Shown in pieces: positions 6,793 to 13,440 of a stretch of 16,369 bases of DNA. Source of the stretch: an uncultured Chitinophaga sp. (GTDB lineage: Bacteria; Bacteroidota; Bacteroidia; Chitinophagales; Chitinophagaceae). The stretch is taken from assembly GCF_937874145.1 (NCBI RefSeq), contig NZ_CALNBI010000257.1, positions 1 through 16,369 on the forward strand, written 5' to 3'. The notes below the pieces were generated by a model. The model saw only the letters and a list, made by a program, of their open reading frames with translations, was not told the origin of the DNA and did not search any database. Each line of letters starts with the position of its first letter. Within the stretch, counting starts at the first letter, position 1. A program made the position numbers and the translations under genes.

Positions 6793-7560
6793 TCAGCCAT
6801 GCTGGCTTTTCGGCGGCACGATCAGCGACAATATAACATACGCCGCAAACACAAACGGGACCGCCGCGTAACCCAGCACAGGGATGCTCGCCAGCGTCAG
6901 CGCCACCAGCAGAAAACGGGGCCAGTTATCCTTCACCGTGAGGTTTTTGAATTTCAGGCTGATCATCGGGTGCGAGCTCACCATCAGGTAACACAATGCC
7001 GCGATAATGCCGTACAGCACCCAGATATTTTCCAGCCATGCCGCGAGCCCGAACGGATTATACAGCATGATCATCGGGAACGAAGCCACCAGGAACCCTA
7101 CCGCCGGCGTTGGCACGCCGATGAAGTGCTCGGCCTGCCGCGTGTCGAGGTTGAACACCGCCAGGCGGTACGCCGCGAAGCAGGGCACCAGCAGGGCGGG
7201 CGCCAGGTTGAACACGGAAACATCATATACATCGGGCATCTGCATGTAAGCGCTTTGCAGCAGGCGGAACAGCATCATGCCCGGCACTACGCCGAAAGAC
7301 ACCACGTCGGCCAGGGAATCCAGTTCTTTCCCCAAAGGCCCGGATACCTTCAGCAACCGCGCGGCAAAACCGTCGAAGAAGTCGATAATGCCTGCCAGCA
7401 CCACCAGCCCGCTGGCCCAATACACCGGCGCGGGGTTGATAATGGTGTATTCCGCGCCGTTGAATTCGGCGATATATTCCGGCGCATGGAGAATGAAAAT
7501 GAGCGCCAGCGCGCCGCAGAACAGGTTGGATAGCGTCAGGATGTTGGGAATGTGTTTCAT
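6793..7560 (-). CDS. pssA: CDP-diacylglycerol--serine O-phosphatidyltransferase
   Basis: This inner-membrane enzyme makes phosphatidylserine from CDP-diacylglycerol and L-serine, the first step toward phosphatidylethanolamine. The 255-residue protein begins MKHIPNILTLSNLFCGALAL, the usual PssA start with a first membrane helix. It carries the full CDP-alcohol phosphatidyltransferase motif: D60, D63-G64, A67-R68, G77, D81 and D85. Several further hydrophobic helices follow (about 43-60, 86-100, 120-135, 150-170 and two in the last 60 residues). The SLADVVSFGVVPG segment after the motif is typical of the PssA subclass rather than PgsA. purS follows after 66 nt but has its own promoter. The 170 bases upstream hold no exact -7 box. 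Confidence 0.95.
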   Translation of the reverse strand: MKHIPNILTLSNLFCGALALIFILHAPEYIAEFNGAEYTIINPAPVYWASGLVVLAGIIDFFDGFAARLLKVSGPLGKELDSLADVVSFGVVPGMMLFRLLQSAYMQMPDVYDVSVFNLAPALLVPCFAAYRLAVFNLDTRQAEHFIGVPTPAVGFLVASFPMIMLYNPFGLAAWLENIWVLYGIIAALCYLMVSSHPMISLKFKNLTVKDNWPRFLLVALTLASIPVLGYAAVPFVFAAYVILSLIVPPKSQHG

Positions 7561-7733
7561 GATACCGTTGTTGGCGCAGCGCGCCGTGATCGGGAAGGTT
7601 TTCGGGCAAGTGCCCGGTTTCCCGGCGGAAAAATATTAAAAATCGTAGAATATAACGGAAATGAGTGGTTGGCATTGTAAACAGGCCGTCGCGGCCCATC
7701 TTCCAAATGATACTTCCATGACATTATAGGCAT

Positions 7734-7762
7734 GAAAAAGCCCGGTCCTGGCGGACCGGGCT
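7734..7762 (-). terminator. Rho-independent terminator downstream of pepP
   Basis: On the minus strand there is a perfect 10-bp stem (AGCCCGGTCC / GGACCGGGCT) with a four-base loop GCCA, followed by a run of T. It lies 19 nt after the pepP stop codon, so it ends pepP transcription before pssA. Confidence 0.9.
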
Positions 7763-7781
7763 CCCTGGCACGAGGGTGCCG

Positions 7782-9092
7782 TTATTTTTTCATCAGGGCT
7801 TCTATTTCGTCGGCCGTGATGGGGATGTTTTTCATGAGATCCACATTGCCGGAGGATTTCACCCAGATGTTATTCTCGATGCGGATACCCATTTTCTCTT
7901 CCTCGATGTAGATGCCCGGTTCCACCGTCAGCACCGACCCGTCCGGGATCGGCTGATGGAAGGAAGGCCCGAGGTCGTGCACGTCTACGCCCAGGTGGTG
8001 GGAGATGCCGTGGTAGAGATATTTGCGGTATGCGGGGGATTCCGGGTCTTCGTTTTTGATATCGGACTCGGTCAGCAGGCCCAGTTTCACGAACTGTTTG
8101 CCGGCTTCCACGCCTACCTGTGCATGATAATCTGCAATGGTGATGCCCGGCTTCAGGAGGCCTTTGGCGAAGTTGTGCAGGTGCAGGCATGCGTCGTACA
8201 CCTCGCGCTGGCGCTTGGTGAATTTGCCATTCACGGGCACGGTGCGGGTGAGGTCGGCGTTGTATCCGCCATAGGCAGCACCGAAATCCATCAGGATCAG
8301 CTCTCCGTCTTTACATTCCTGGTTGTTGGATACGTAATGCAGGGTGCGGGCACGGTCGCCGGAGGCGATGATGGAGCCGTAACCTTCTCCAGTGGCGCGG
8401 TTGCGGAGGAATTCGTGCCAGATTTCGGCGTGGATCTCATATTCGAACACGCCGGGTTTGATGAATGTCAGGAGGCGGCGGAATGTTTTTTCGGTGATAT
8501 CCATCGCCACCTGCATTACGGCGATTTCCTCTTCGGTTTTCACCGGGCGGAGCTCTTTCAGGAGCGGTGCGGAGCGCAGGAAGTTATGAAGGGGGTACCG
8601 GGTGCGGAGCTCCTGTGCGTAGCGGTAGTCGCGCACGGGCACGTAGTTGCTCTTCTCGCGCACCATCTCGGCCGCCATGAAGCGCTCGCTGCGGTCGGTC
8701 AGCTCCTCGGCGTCGTGGATCCAGGGCTGTAGGAGGCTTTCGAGGGAATCGAGCCAGACGATGGTTTTGATACCGGAGATGGCGGTGGCTTCTTCGCGGC
8801 GGAGGCGATGGCCGTCCCACTTCTCCTTCAGTTCGTTCGGGCGAACGAGCACCAGAACCTCGCGGTACTTGGGATCTGGGTTGTCGGGGAAGAGCACGAG
8901 CATGGTGTCTTCCTGGTCGATGCCCGTCAGCCAGTACAGGTCGGCGTTCTGCTTGAAAGGATGCAGGGCGTCCCCGTTTGTGGGAAGCCCATCGTTCGAG
9001 TTGAAAATGGCAATGGAGCCGGGCTGCATTTTTGCCGTAAATCGGTTGCGGTTCTTGATGAAGATCTGTTGATCCAGTGGCAAATATTTCAT
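7782..9092 (-). CDS. pepP: Xaa-Pro aminopeptidase (aminopeptidase P, M24B)
   Basis: Aminopeptidase P removes N-terminal residues that precede proline, using two Mn/Zn ions. The 436-residue protein has the two-domain layout: an N-terminal creatinase-like domain (about 1-175, with F-x-Q-N-A-D-L-Y-W-L-T-G at 46-57) and the C-terminal pita-bread domain. The five metal ligands can be placed at D269 (LILMDFGAAYGGY), D280 (NADLTRT), H365 (HGISHHLGVDVHDLG), E391 (LTVEPGIYI) and E406 (MGIRIENN). Length matches E. coli PepP (about 440). No signal peptide is seen, so it is cytosolic. It is a single-gene transcript, with a -33/-7 promoter upstream and a strong terminator downstream, and is divergent from pckA. 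Confidence 0.96.
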   Translation of the reverse strand: MKYLPLDQQIFIKNRNRFTAKMQPGSIAIFNSNDGLPTNGDALHPFKQNADLYWLTGIDQEDTMLVLFPDNPDPKYREVLVLVRPNELKEKWDGHRLRREEATAISGIKTIVWLDSLESLLQPWIHDAEELTDRSERFMAAEMVREKSNYVPVRDYRYAQELRTRYPLHNFLRSAPLLKELRPVKTEEEIAVMQVAMDITEKTFRRLLTFIKPGVFEYEIHAEIWHEFLRNRATGEGYGSIIASGDRARTLHYVSNNQECKDGELILMDFGAAYGGYNADLTRTVPVNGKFTKRQREVYDACLHLHNFAKGLLKPGITIADYHAQVGVEAGKQFVKLGLLTESDIKNEDPESPAYRKYLYHGISHHLGVDVHDLGPSFHQPIPDGSVLTVEPGIYIEEEKMGIRIENNIWVKSSGNVDLMKNIPITADEIEALMKK

Positions 9093-9126
9093 TTGATATC
9101 TTTTTCTGCTTTCTTGCTTTGGAGGT

Positions 9127-9158
9127 CAAACTTACCGGAAAATCAGAAACCCGCCAAA
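9127..9158 (-). promoter_or_regulatory. Bacteroidota -33/-7 promoter of pepP
   Basis: Read on the minus strand, TTTG at 9155-9158 is followed after 20 nt by TAAGTTTG at 9127-9134. This is a near-ideal Bacteroidota primary sigma promoter (TTTG, about 19 nt, TAnnTTTG). It predicts a start about 5 nt further on and a leader of about 30 nt before the pepP ATG. A small hairpin (CCCGC, loop, GCGGG) at 9150-9164 overlaps the -33 element. Confidence 0.75.
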
Positions 9159-9358
9159 AGCGGGCATTCCGACCGGTTGGATATTCCCCCGGACTGGTAG
9201 ATTATTCACCATAAATATATTATGCGGGTTAATTGCTTTTCGGACAAATTGAAATCGGTGGAATTGAATATTTTCTAATCAATAACCCTTAAAAGTAGAT
9301 TTTCAAACAATTTTAAGCGTCATAACACCCATCAAATTAAACGTTATCAAAAAATCCC

Positions 9359-9366
9359 TAGTTTTG
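9359..9366 (+). promoter_or_regulatory. Bacteroidota -7 promoter box of pckA
   Basis: TAGTTTTG matches the TAnnTTTG consensus exactly and ends 26 nt before the pckA ATG, predicting a leader of about 20 nt. A TTTG -33 box is not visible at the expected distance, which would fit a promoter that needs an activator; that is only inference. The remaining bases of the 9093-9392 divergent region are AT-rich and hold no gene. Confidence 0.65.
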
Positions 9367-9392
9367 CCTTTACACCAAAACAATCTTTCTTT

Positions 9393-10994
9393 ATGCAAAT
9401 CAGCAGTGTAAGGGATACACTCAAGGAATTGCGGGAATTGGGCATAGAGAACGTCGCCGATGTACATTACCAACTTTCCCCGGAGGAGCTGACCACACAG
9501 ACGTTGCAGCGCAACGAAGGCTGTCTGAACAGCACCGGGGCGTTAGTCGTTAGCACGGGCGAGTTCACAGGCCGTTCCCCGAAGGACAAGTTCATCGTGA
9601 AAGACGATCTGACTGCCGACACCGTCAACTGGAACGACTTTAACCAGCCATTTTCTGCTGACAACTTTGAGAAACTGTACCGCAAGATCACCCGCTATTT
9701 CGCTGGCAAGCCCGTATGGGTGCGCGATTGCATGGCCTGCGCCGACCCGGCGTACCGCATGAATATCCGCGTCATCACGGAATCGCCGTGGAGCAATCTT
9801 TTTGCATATAACATGTTCCTGCGCCCTTCGGAAGAAGAACTGGAGCAGCTGGAACCCGACTGGACGGTGATCCAGGCGCCGGGGCTCCATGCCGATCCGG
9901 CTACCGACGGCACGCGGCAGCATAACTTCTCCGTGATCAGCTTCAGCCGTAAAATGATCCTCATTGGGGGCTCCGCCTATACCGGGGAGATCAAAAAAGG
10001 CGTGTTCACCATCCTGAACTACCTGTTGCCCCATGCCCGCAAGGTACTGAGCATGCACTGCTCGGCCAACCAGGGCACGTCGGGCGATACGGCTGTATTC
10101 TTCGGATTGAGCGGCACGGGTAAAACCACCCTCAGCGCTGATCCGGAGCGCAAGCTCATCGGCGACGACGAGCATGGCTGGACGGAAGACGGCGTCTTCA
10201 ACTTCGAGGGCGGCTGTTATGCCAAGACCATCGACCTGAGCGCGGAAAAAGAACCTGCGATTTTCAACGCCATCCGGGAAGGAGCCCTGCTGGAGAACGT
10301 TTCTTTCTTCCCCGGCTCTAACGAGGTGAATTATGCGGACGGGCACATCACGGAAAATACCCGTGTAAGCTACCCGCTGCCTTACATCGCCAACGCGAAG
10401 GAACCCGCAATGGGCGGCATTCCCAAGAATATTTTCTTCCTTACCTGCGACGCTTACGGCGTATTGCCTCCTATTTCGAGGCTGTCGCCCGGGCAGGCCA
10501 TGTACCAGTTCATTTCCGGTTACACGGCGAAAGTGGCAGGCACGGAAACGGGCATTACGGAACCGAAATCCACTTTCAGCGCATGTTTCGGCGCGCCCTT
10601 CCTCCCCCTGCACCCTGCCCGTTACGCGCAGATGCTGGGAGAGAATTTGCGCAGGCACGACGTGAATGTATGGATGATCAACACCGGCTGGACCGGCGGG
10701 CCTTTCGGCACCGGCAACCGGATCAAATTATCCTACACCCGCGCCATGATCTCCGCCGCCCTGAACGGGGTGCTGGATAAGGCTGCGTACAAATCTTACG
10801 GCCAGTTCAATCTCGCCATTCCCGAATCCGTTCCCAGCGTGCCGGACGAGATCCTGGAACCGCGCAACACCTGGGCCGACAAGGATGCGTACGATGCCAT
10901 GTCCGCCGATCTCGCCGCTCAATTTGTGAAAAACTTTGAAAAATACGCCGCGAAGGCGGATCCTGAGATCCTCGACGCCGCGCCCTCTCTCTGA
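9393..10994 (+). CDS. pckA: Phosphoenolpyruvate carboxykinase (ATP)
   Basis: PckA converts oxaloacetate and ATP to phosphoenolpyruvate, CO2 and ADP; in many Bacteroidota it also runs in the CO2-fixing direction during fermentation. The 533-residue protein (E. coli 540) has all ATP-type signatures: the oxaloacetate-binding R61 in TGRSPKDKF, YTGEIKK (197-203), the P-loop GLSGTGKTTLS (238-248), the kinase-2 motif GDDEHGW (257-263), R324 in NTRVSYPL, and TGWTGGPFGTG (431-441). The ATG is the first start after an exact -7 box and matches the family N terminus. It stands alone, with its own promoter and a terminator 56 nt downstream. Confidence 0.98.
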   Translation: MQISSVRDTLKELRELGIENVADVHYQLSPEELTTQTLQRNEGCLNSTGALVVSTGEFTGRSPKDKFIVKDDLTADTVNWNDFNQPFSADNFEKLYRKITRYFAGKPVWVRDCMACADPAYRMNIRVITESPWSNLFAYNMFLRPSEEELEQLEPDWTVIQAPGLHADPATDGTRQHNFSVISFSRKMILIGGSAYTGEIKKGVFTILNYLLPHARKVLSMHCSANQGTSGDTAVFFGLSGTGKTTLSADPERKLIGDDEHGWTEDGVFNFEGGCYAKTIDLSAEKEPAIFNAIREGALLENVSFFPGSNEVNYADGHITENTRVSYPLPYIANAKEPAMGGIPKNIFFLTCDAYGVLPPISRLSPGQAMYQFISGYTAKVAGTETGITEPKSTFSACFGAPFLPLHPARYAQMLGENLRRHDVNVWMINTGWTGGPFGTGNRIKLSYTRAMISAALNGVLDKAAYKSYGQFNLAIPESVPSVPDEILEPRNTWADKDAYDAMSADLAAQFVKNFEKYAAKADPEILDAAPSL

Positions 10995-11050
10995 CCCACC
11001 GTTTTGCCTTTATAATTAGATTCCTACGTTCATTTATCAATTTGGTTTAC

Positions 11051-11082
11051 GGGGCTGCCTTACCAGGCGGCCCCTTTCGTTT
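11051..11082 (+). terminator. Rho-independent terminator downstream of pckA
   Basis: GGGGCTGCCT, loop TACC, then AGGCGGCCCC form a 10-bp stem with one U-G pair, followed by TTTCGTTT. It lies 56 nt after the pckA stop codon and directly abuts the folD promoter, so the T-rich tail overlaps the place where the folD -33 element would be. Confidence 0.85.
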
Positions 11083-11097
11083 GTCCACCATTTTCAG

Positions 11098-11105
11098 TAC
11101 CTTTG
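11098..11105 (+). promoter_or_regulatory. Bacteroidota -7 promoter box of folD, 3 nt before the ATG
   Basis: TACCTTTG matches TAnnTTTG exactly and ends only 3 nt before the ATG at 11109. TTTC at 11075-11078 lies 19 nt upstream and could act as a -33 element (3 of 4 matches). Transcription would start at or next to the ATG, so the mRNA should be leaderless or nearly so. Confidence 0.65.
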
Positions 11106-11108
11106 CGC

Positions 11109-11996
11109 ATGCAAATTTTAGACGGCAAACTTACTTCACAGGCCATCAAAGACCAGCTGGCCGAGCAAACGACCGCTTTGAAAGCCCTCGGCAAAAAAGC
11201 GCCCCACCTGGCGGCTATCCTCGTCGGCTACGACGGCGCCAGCGAAACATATGTTGCGTCCAAGGTGAAATCCTGCGCGGAAATCGGGTACAACTCTACC
11301 CTGCTGCGCTTCGAAGACACCATCTCCGAGAAACATCTCCTCGATCATATCATCATGCTGAATGAGAACCCCGATATCGACGGTATCCTGGTTCAGCTGC
11401 CGCTGCCCAAGCACATCAATGAAGAACTGGTGATCAACACCATCGATCCCAGCAAGGATGTGGACGGCTTCCACCCGATGAACGTGGGTAAAATGGTGAG
11501 CGGCCTGCCTGCTTTCCTCCCGGCTACGCCTTACGGCATTATGCTGATGCTGGAGCACTATAAGATCGACACCAAGGGTAAACATGCCGTAGTGATCGGC
11601 CGTAGCCACATCGTGGGTACGCCGGTGAGCATCCTGCTCAGCCGCAACAGCAATCCCGGCAACTGCACCGTTACTTTGTGCCATTCCCACACCCAAAACC
11701 TCCGCGAGATTTGCTTGCAGGCAGATATCGTGGTGGCGGCAGTTGGCCGTCCGCATTTCGTGACGGGCGACATGGTGAAGGAAGGCGCCGTGGTGGTGGA
11801 CGTAGGTATCCACCGCATCCCGGACGAAACCAAGAAAAGCGGTTTCCGGCTGGTGGGCGACGTGAATTATGCAGAAGTAGCGCCCAAGGCCAGCTTCATT
11901 ACGCCGGTACCCGGTGGTGTTGGCCCCATGACCATCGCGGCCCTGCTGAAAAATACCTACCAGGCCGCTATCGGGCAGAAAGGAAATCAGAATTAA
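11109..11996 (+). CDS. folD: Bifunctional methylenetetrahydrofolate dehydrogenase/methenyltetrahydrofolate cyclohydrolase
   Basis: FolD interconverts 5,10-methylene-THF and 10-formyl-THF using NADP, feeding one-carbon units to purine, thymidylate and formyl-Met synthesis. The 295-residue protein has Y48 and the catalytic K52 in YVASKVKSCAEIGY, GILVQLPLP (92-100), KDVDGFHP (116-123), the Rossmann segment VVIGRSHIVGTPV (161-173) and the signature TPVPGGVGPMT (265-275). I chose the ATG at 11109 (MQILDGKL), which matches the family N terminus, over an in-frame TTG two codons upstream that lies inside the promoter box. A long hairpin follows 55 nt after the stop. Confidence 0.97.
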   Translation: MQILDGKLTSQAIKDQLAEQTTALKALGKKAPHLAAILVGYDGASETYVASKVKSCAEIGYNSTLLRFEDTISEKHLLDHIIMLNENPDIDGILVQLPLPKHINEELVINTIDPSKDVDGFHPMNVGKMVSGLPAFLPATPYGIMLMLEHYKIDTKGKHAVVIGRSHIVGTPVSILLSRNSNPGNCTVTLCHSHTQNLREICLQADIVVAAVGRPHFVTGDMVKEGAVVVDVGIHRIPDETKKSGFRLVGDVNYAEVAPKASFITPVPGGVGPMTIAALLKNTYQAAIGQKGNQN

Positions 11997-12051
11997 CCGG
12001 TTTCCCGGCAACCCGGATTATATAGCCGTACTATTAATTGATAATCATACT

Positions 12052-12089
12052 TATAACTCCGGCCGCAAGCATATGCGGCCGGAGTTATA
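12052..12089 (+). terminator. Long perfect hairpin after folD, probable terminator
   Basis: Bases 12052-12067 and 12074-12089 form a perfect 16-bp stem containing CTCCGGCCGC/GCGGCCGGAG, with a six-base loop. It starts 55 nt after the folD stop. The 3' flank (CTTAG) is not a T-run, so it may work as a processing/stability hairpin or a bidirectional block rather than a classic intrinsic terminator. Confidence 0.7.
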
Positions 12090-12157
12090 CTTAGAAGATG
12101 GTAAGCCCTGGCAACGGGGCCTGTCACCGCGTACTGCCGCGACAATGCAGATTGACG

Positions 12158-12165
12158 TACCTTTG
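12158..12165 (+). promoter_or_regulatory. Bacteroidota -7 promoter box of queE, 4 nt before the ATG
   Basis: TACCTTTG is identical to the box upstream of folD and ends 4 nt before the ATG at 12170, again predicting a leaderless or nearly leaderless transcript. No convincing -33 TTTG is seen. Confidence 0.6.
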
Positions 12166-12169
12166 CACT

Positions 12170-12793
12170 ATGACAACAGCGACGCTCCATAGCACCACCG
12201 TATTACCCGTTATGGAATCTTTCTATACGATTCAGGGAGAAGGATTTCACCAGGGGAAGGCGGCCTATTTCATCCGTTTGGGCGGATGTGATGTGGGATG
12301 CGTGTGGTGCGATGTGAAGGAGAGCTGGGATGCGGACAAGCATCCGCAGCGGCCGGTAGACGAGCTGGTGGCGGAAGCGGCGGCGCACCCGGGAAGGATT
12401 GCTGTCATCACCGGCGGAGAACCGCTGATGCATGATCTCGCGGCGTTGACCGGTGCGTTGCAGGCCGAGGGGTTCCGTACACATATGGAGACTTCCGGTT
12501 CTTCGCCCCTGAGCGGCAGCTGGGACTGGATCACGCTTTCGCCCAAGAAGTTCAAAGCCCCGCTGGCTGAAAGCTGCGCGGCAGCCCATGAACTGAAAAT
12601 CGTCATTTACAATAAATCTGACTTCGCCTGGGCCGAGCAATATGCAGCGAAAGTCGGGCCTTCCTGCAAGCTGTACCTCCAGCCGGAATGGAGCCGCGCC
12701 AAGGAGATGACGCCGCTCATTATCGAGTATGTGAAAGCGAACCCGCAATGGCAGATCTCCCTGCAAATCCACAAATACCTGAATGTGCCCTGA
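12170..12793 (+). CDS. queE: 7-carboxy-7-deazaguanine synthase (radical SAM)
   Basis: QueE is a radical S-adenosylmethionine enzyme that turns 6-carboxy-tetrahydropterin into 7-carboxy-7-deazaguanine on the way to queuosine in tRNA. The 207-residue protein has ESFYTIQGEG (16-25), a feature of QueE, then the [4Fe-4S]-binding C40-x3-C44-x2-C47 motif (GGCDVGCVWCDV) and the SAM-binding TGGEPL (81-86). ETSG and WITLSPKKFK follow, as expected. I chose the ATG at 12170 because a perfect -7 box directly precedes it. A longer in-frame start at 12098 would lie upstream of that promoter box and add 24 residues that do not look like the family. Other queuosine genes are not in the window. Confidence 0.95.
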   Translation: MTTATLHSTTVLPVMESFYTIQGEGFHQGKAAYFIRLGGCDVGCVWCDVKESWDADKHPQRPVDELVAEAAAHPGRIAVITGGEPLMHDLAALTGALQAEGFRTHMETSGSSPLSGSWDWITLSPKKFKAPLAESCAAAHELKIVIYNKSDFAWAEQYAAKVGPSCKLYLQPEWSRAKEMTPLIIEYVKANPQWQISLQIHKYLNVP

Positions 12794-12871
12794 TAGCCGG
12801 GAAGGCCATGCACCTGCAATATTTCGGAATAGAATAGCTTTTAGCAGTTAACCGCTCGAATCTAATATCCT

Positions 12872-13262
12872 CCCCGGATCCCTCCGAATAAAGGTAGCCT
12901 GCCAACCCTGCCTTAAAAACCTATCAGCCTTTCCCAGTTACTTTCAGCCCCCGATCGCCATGGAGATATAAACTAGTACTTTATTCCTGCTCTCCTTCAG
13001 CCATACCTCCCCTGCACCCGGATCCCTCCGGATAAAGTAGCCATGCACATGCTTATCTATCCCCCTTCAAACCCGATCCGCTTCCCCTGTTACTTTCAGC
13101 CTTCGGATCACAACGGAGATATAAACAAGTATTTTATCCCTGCTCTTCTTCCGCCATAGCCCCCCGCACCCGGGTTCCTCCGGACGATAAGCCCCACCCA
13201 TCCCTCACACCTTCAGCCCATACCTCCCCCGCACCCCGAAATCCCTCCGGACGAAAGCCCCC
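12872..13262. repeat. Degenerate tandem repeat in the gene-free region between queE and the PorE-like gene
   Basis: The 647-bp gap at 12794-13440 holds no convincing gene but contains four copies of a core like GGATCCCTCCGGATAAAG, starting near 12876, 13020, 13172 and 13239. Spacings are about 144, 152 and 67 bp. The first two copies also share a second block: GTTACTTTCAGCC near 12937 and 13089, then GGAGATATAAAC near 12962 and 13115, then a CCTGCTC...CCATA...CCCGCACCC-type stretch. Copies 3 and 4 are shortened and keep only the core and the last block. Read on the minus strand, several copies give similar peptide pieces (GAGEVW, K-x-SR-x-K-x-LVYIS), but with frame shifts and stops. CRISPR is excluded because unit size and identity do not fit. 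Confidence 0.75.
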
Positions 13263-13440
13263 TATCACCCCTCCCGAACCCTCAGCGATCTGCAGCGCCG
13301 ATCCGACTTTTCTATGCCACACATGGTACCGCACCCCGTTTCACGGATGACGCCCGCACGCCGGACGGGCCACACAGATATCATATATAAATTTTCAATT
13401 CATCATAAACATTCGATTTTTTCGTTATTTAGTGGCGACT

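Noticed and set aside
7603..7616. Small palindrome CGGGCAAGTGCCCG upstream of pssA as a regulatory hairpin
   Set aside because: A 6-bp stem with a two-base loop is weak, and nothing else supports it. The bases 7563-7733 otherwise show no gene or clear promoter.
11103..11108. TTG start for FolD two codons upstream of the ATG
   Set aside because: The TTG lies inside the promoter box; the ATG gives the usual MQILDGK N terminus.
12098..12169. Upstream in-frame start adding 24 residues to QueE
   Set aside because: It would begin upstream of the exact -7 box at 12158-12165, and the added sequence (Cys/Arg-rich) does not look like the family.
12872..13262. CRISPR array
   Set aside because: The repeated unit is long and diverged, spacing is uneven, and the intervening sequence is itself repeated rather than unique.
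13134..13334. 66-codon minus-strand frame in the repeat region
   Set aside because: Gly/Glu/Arg-rich, made from repeat copies, with no sign of a start signal or known family. Kept only as part of the repeat observation.
13432..13440. GTG start for the PorE-like protein three codons upstream
   Set aside because: The ATG at 13441 gives a standard MKK signal peptide; the extra residues add nothing recognisable.
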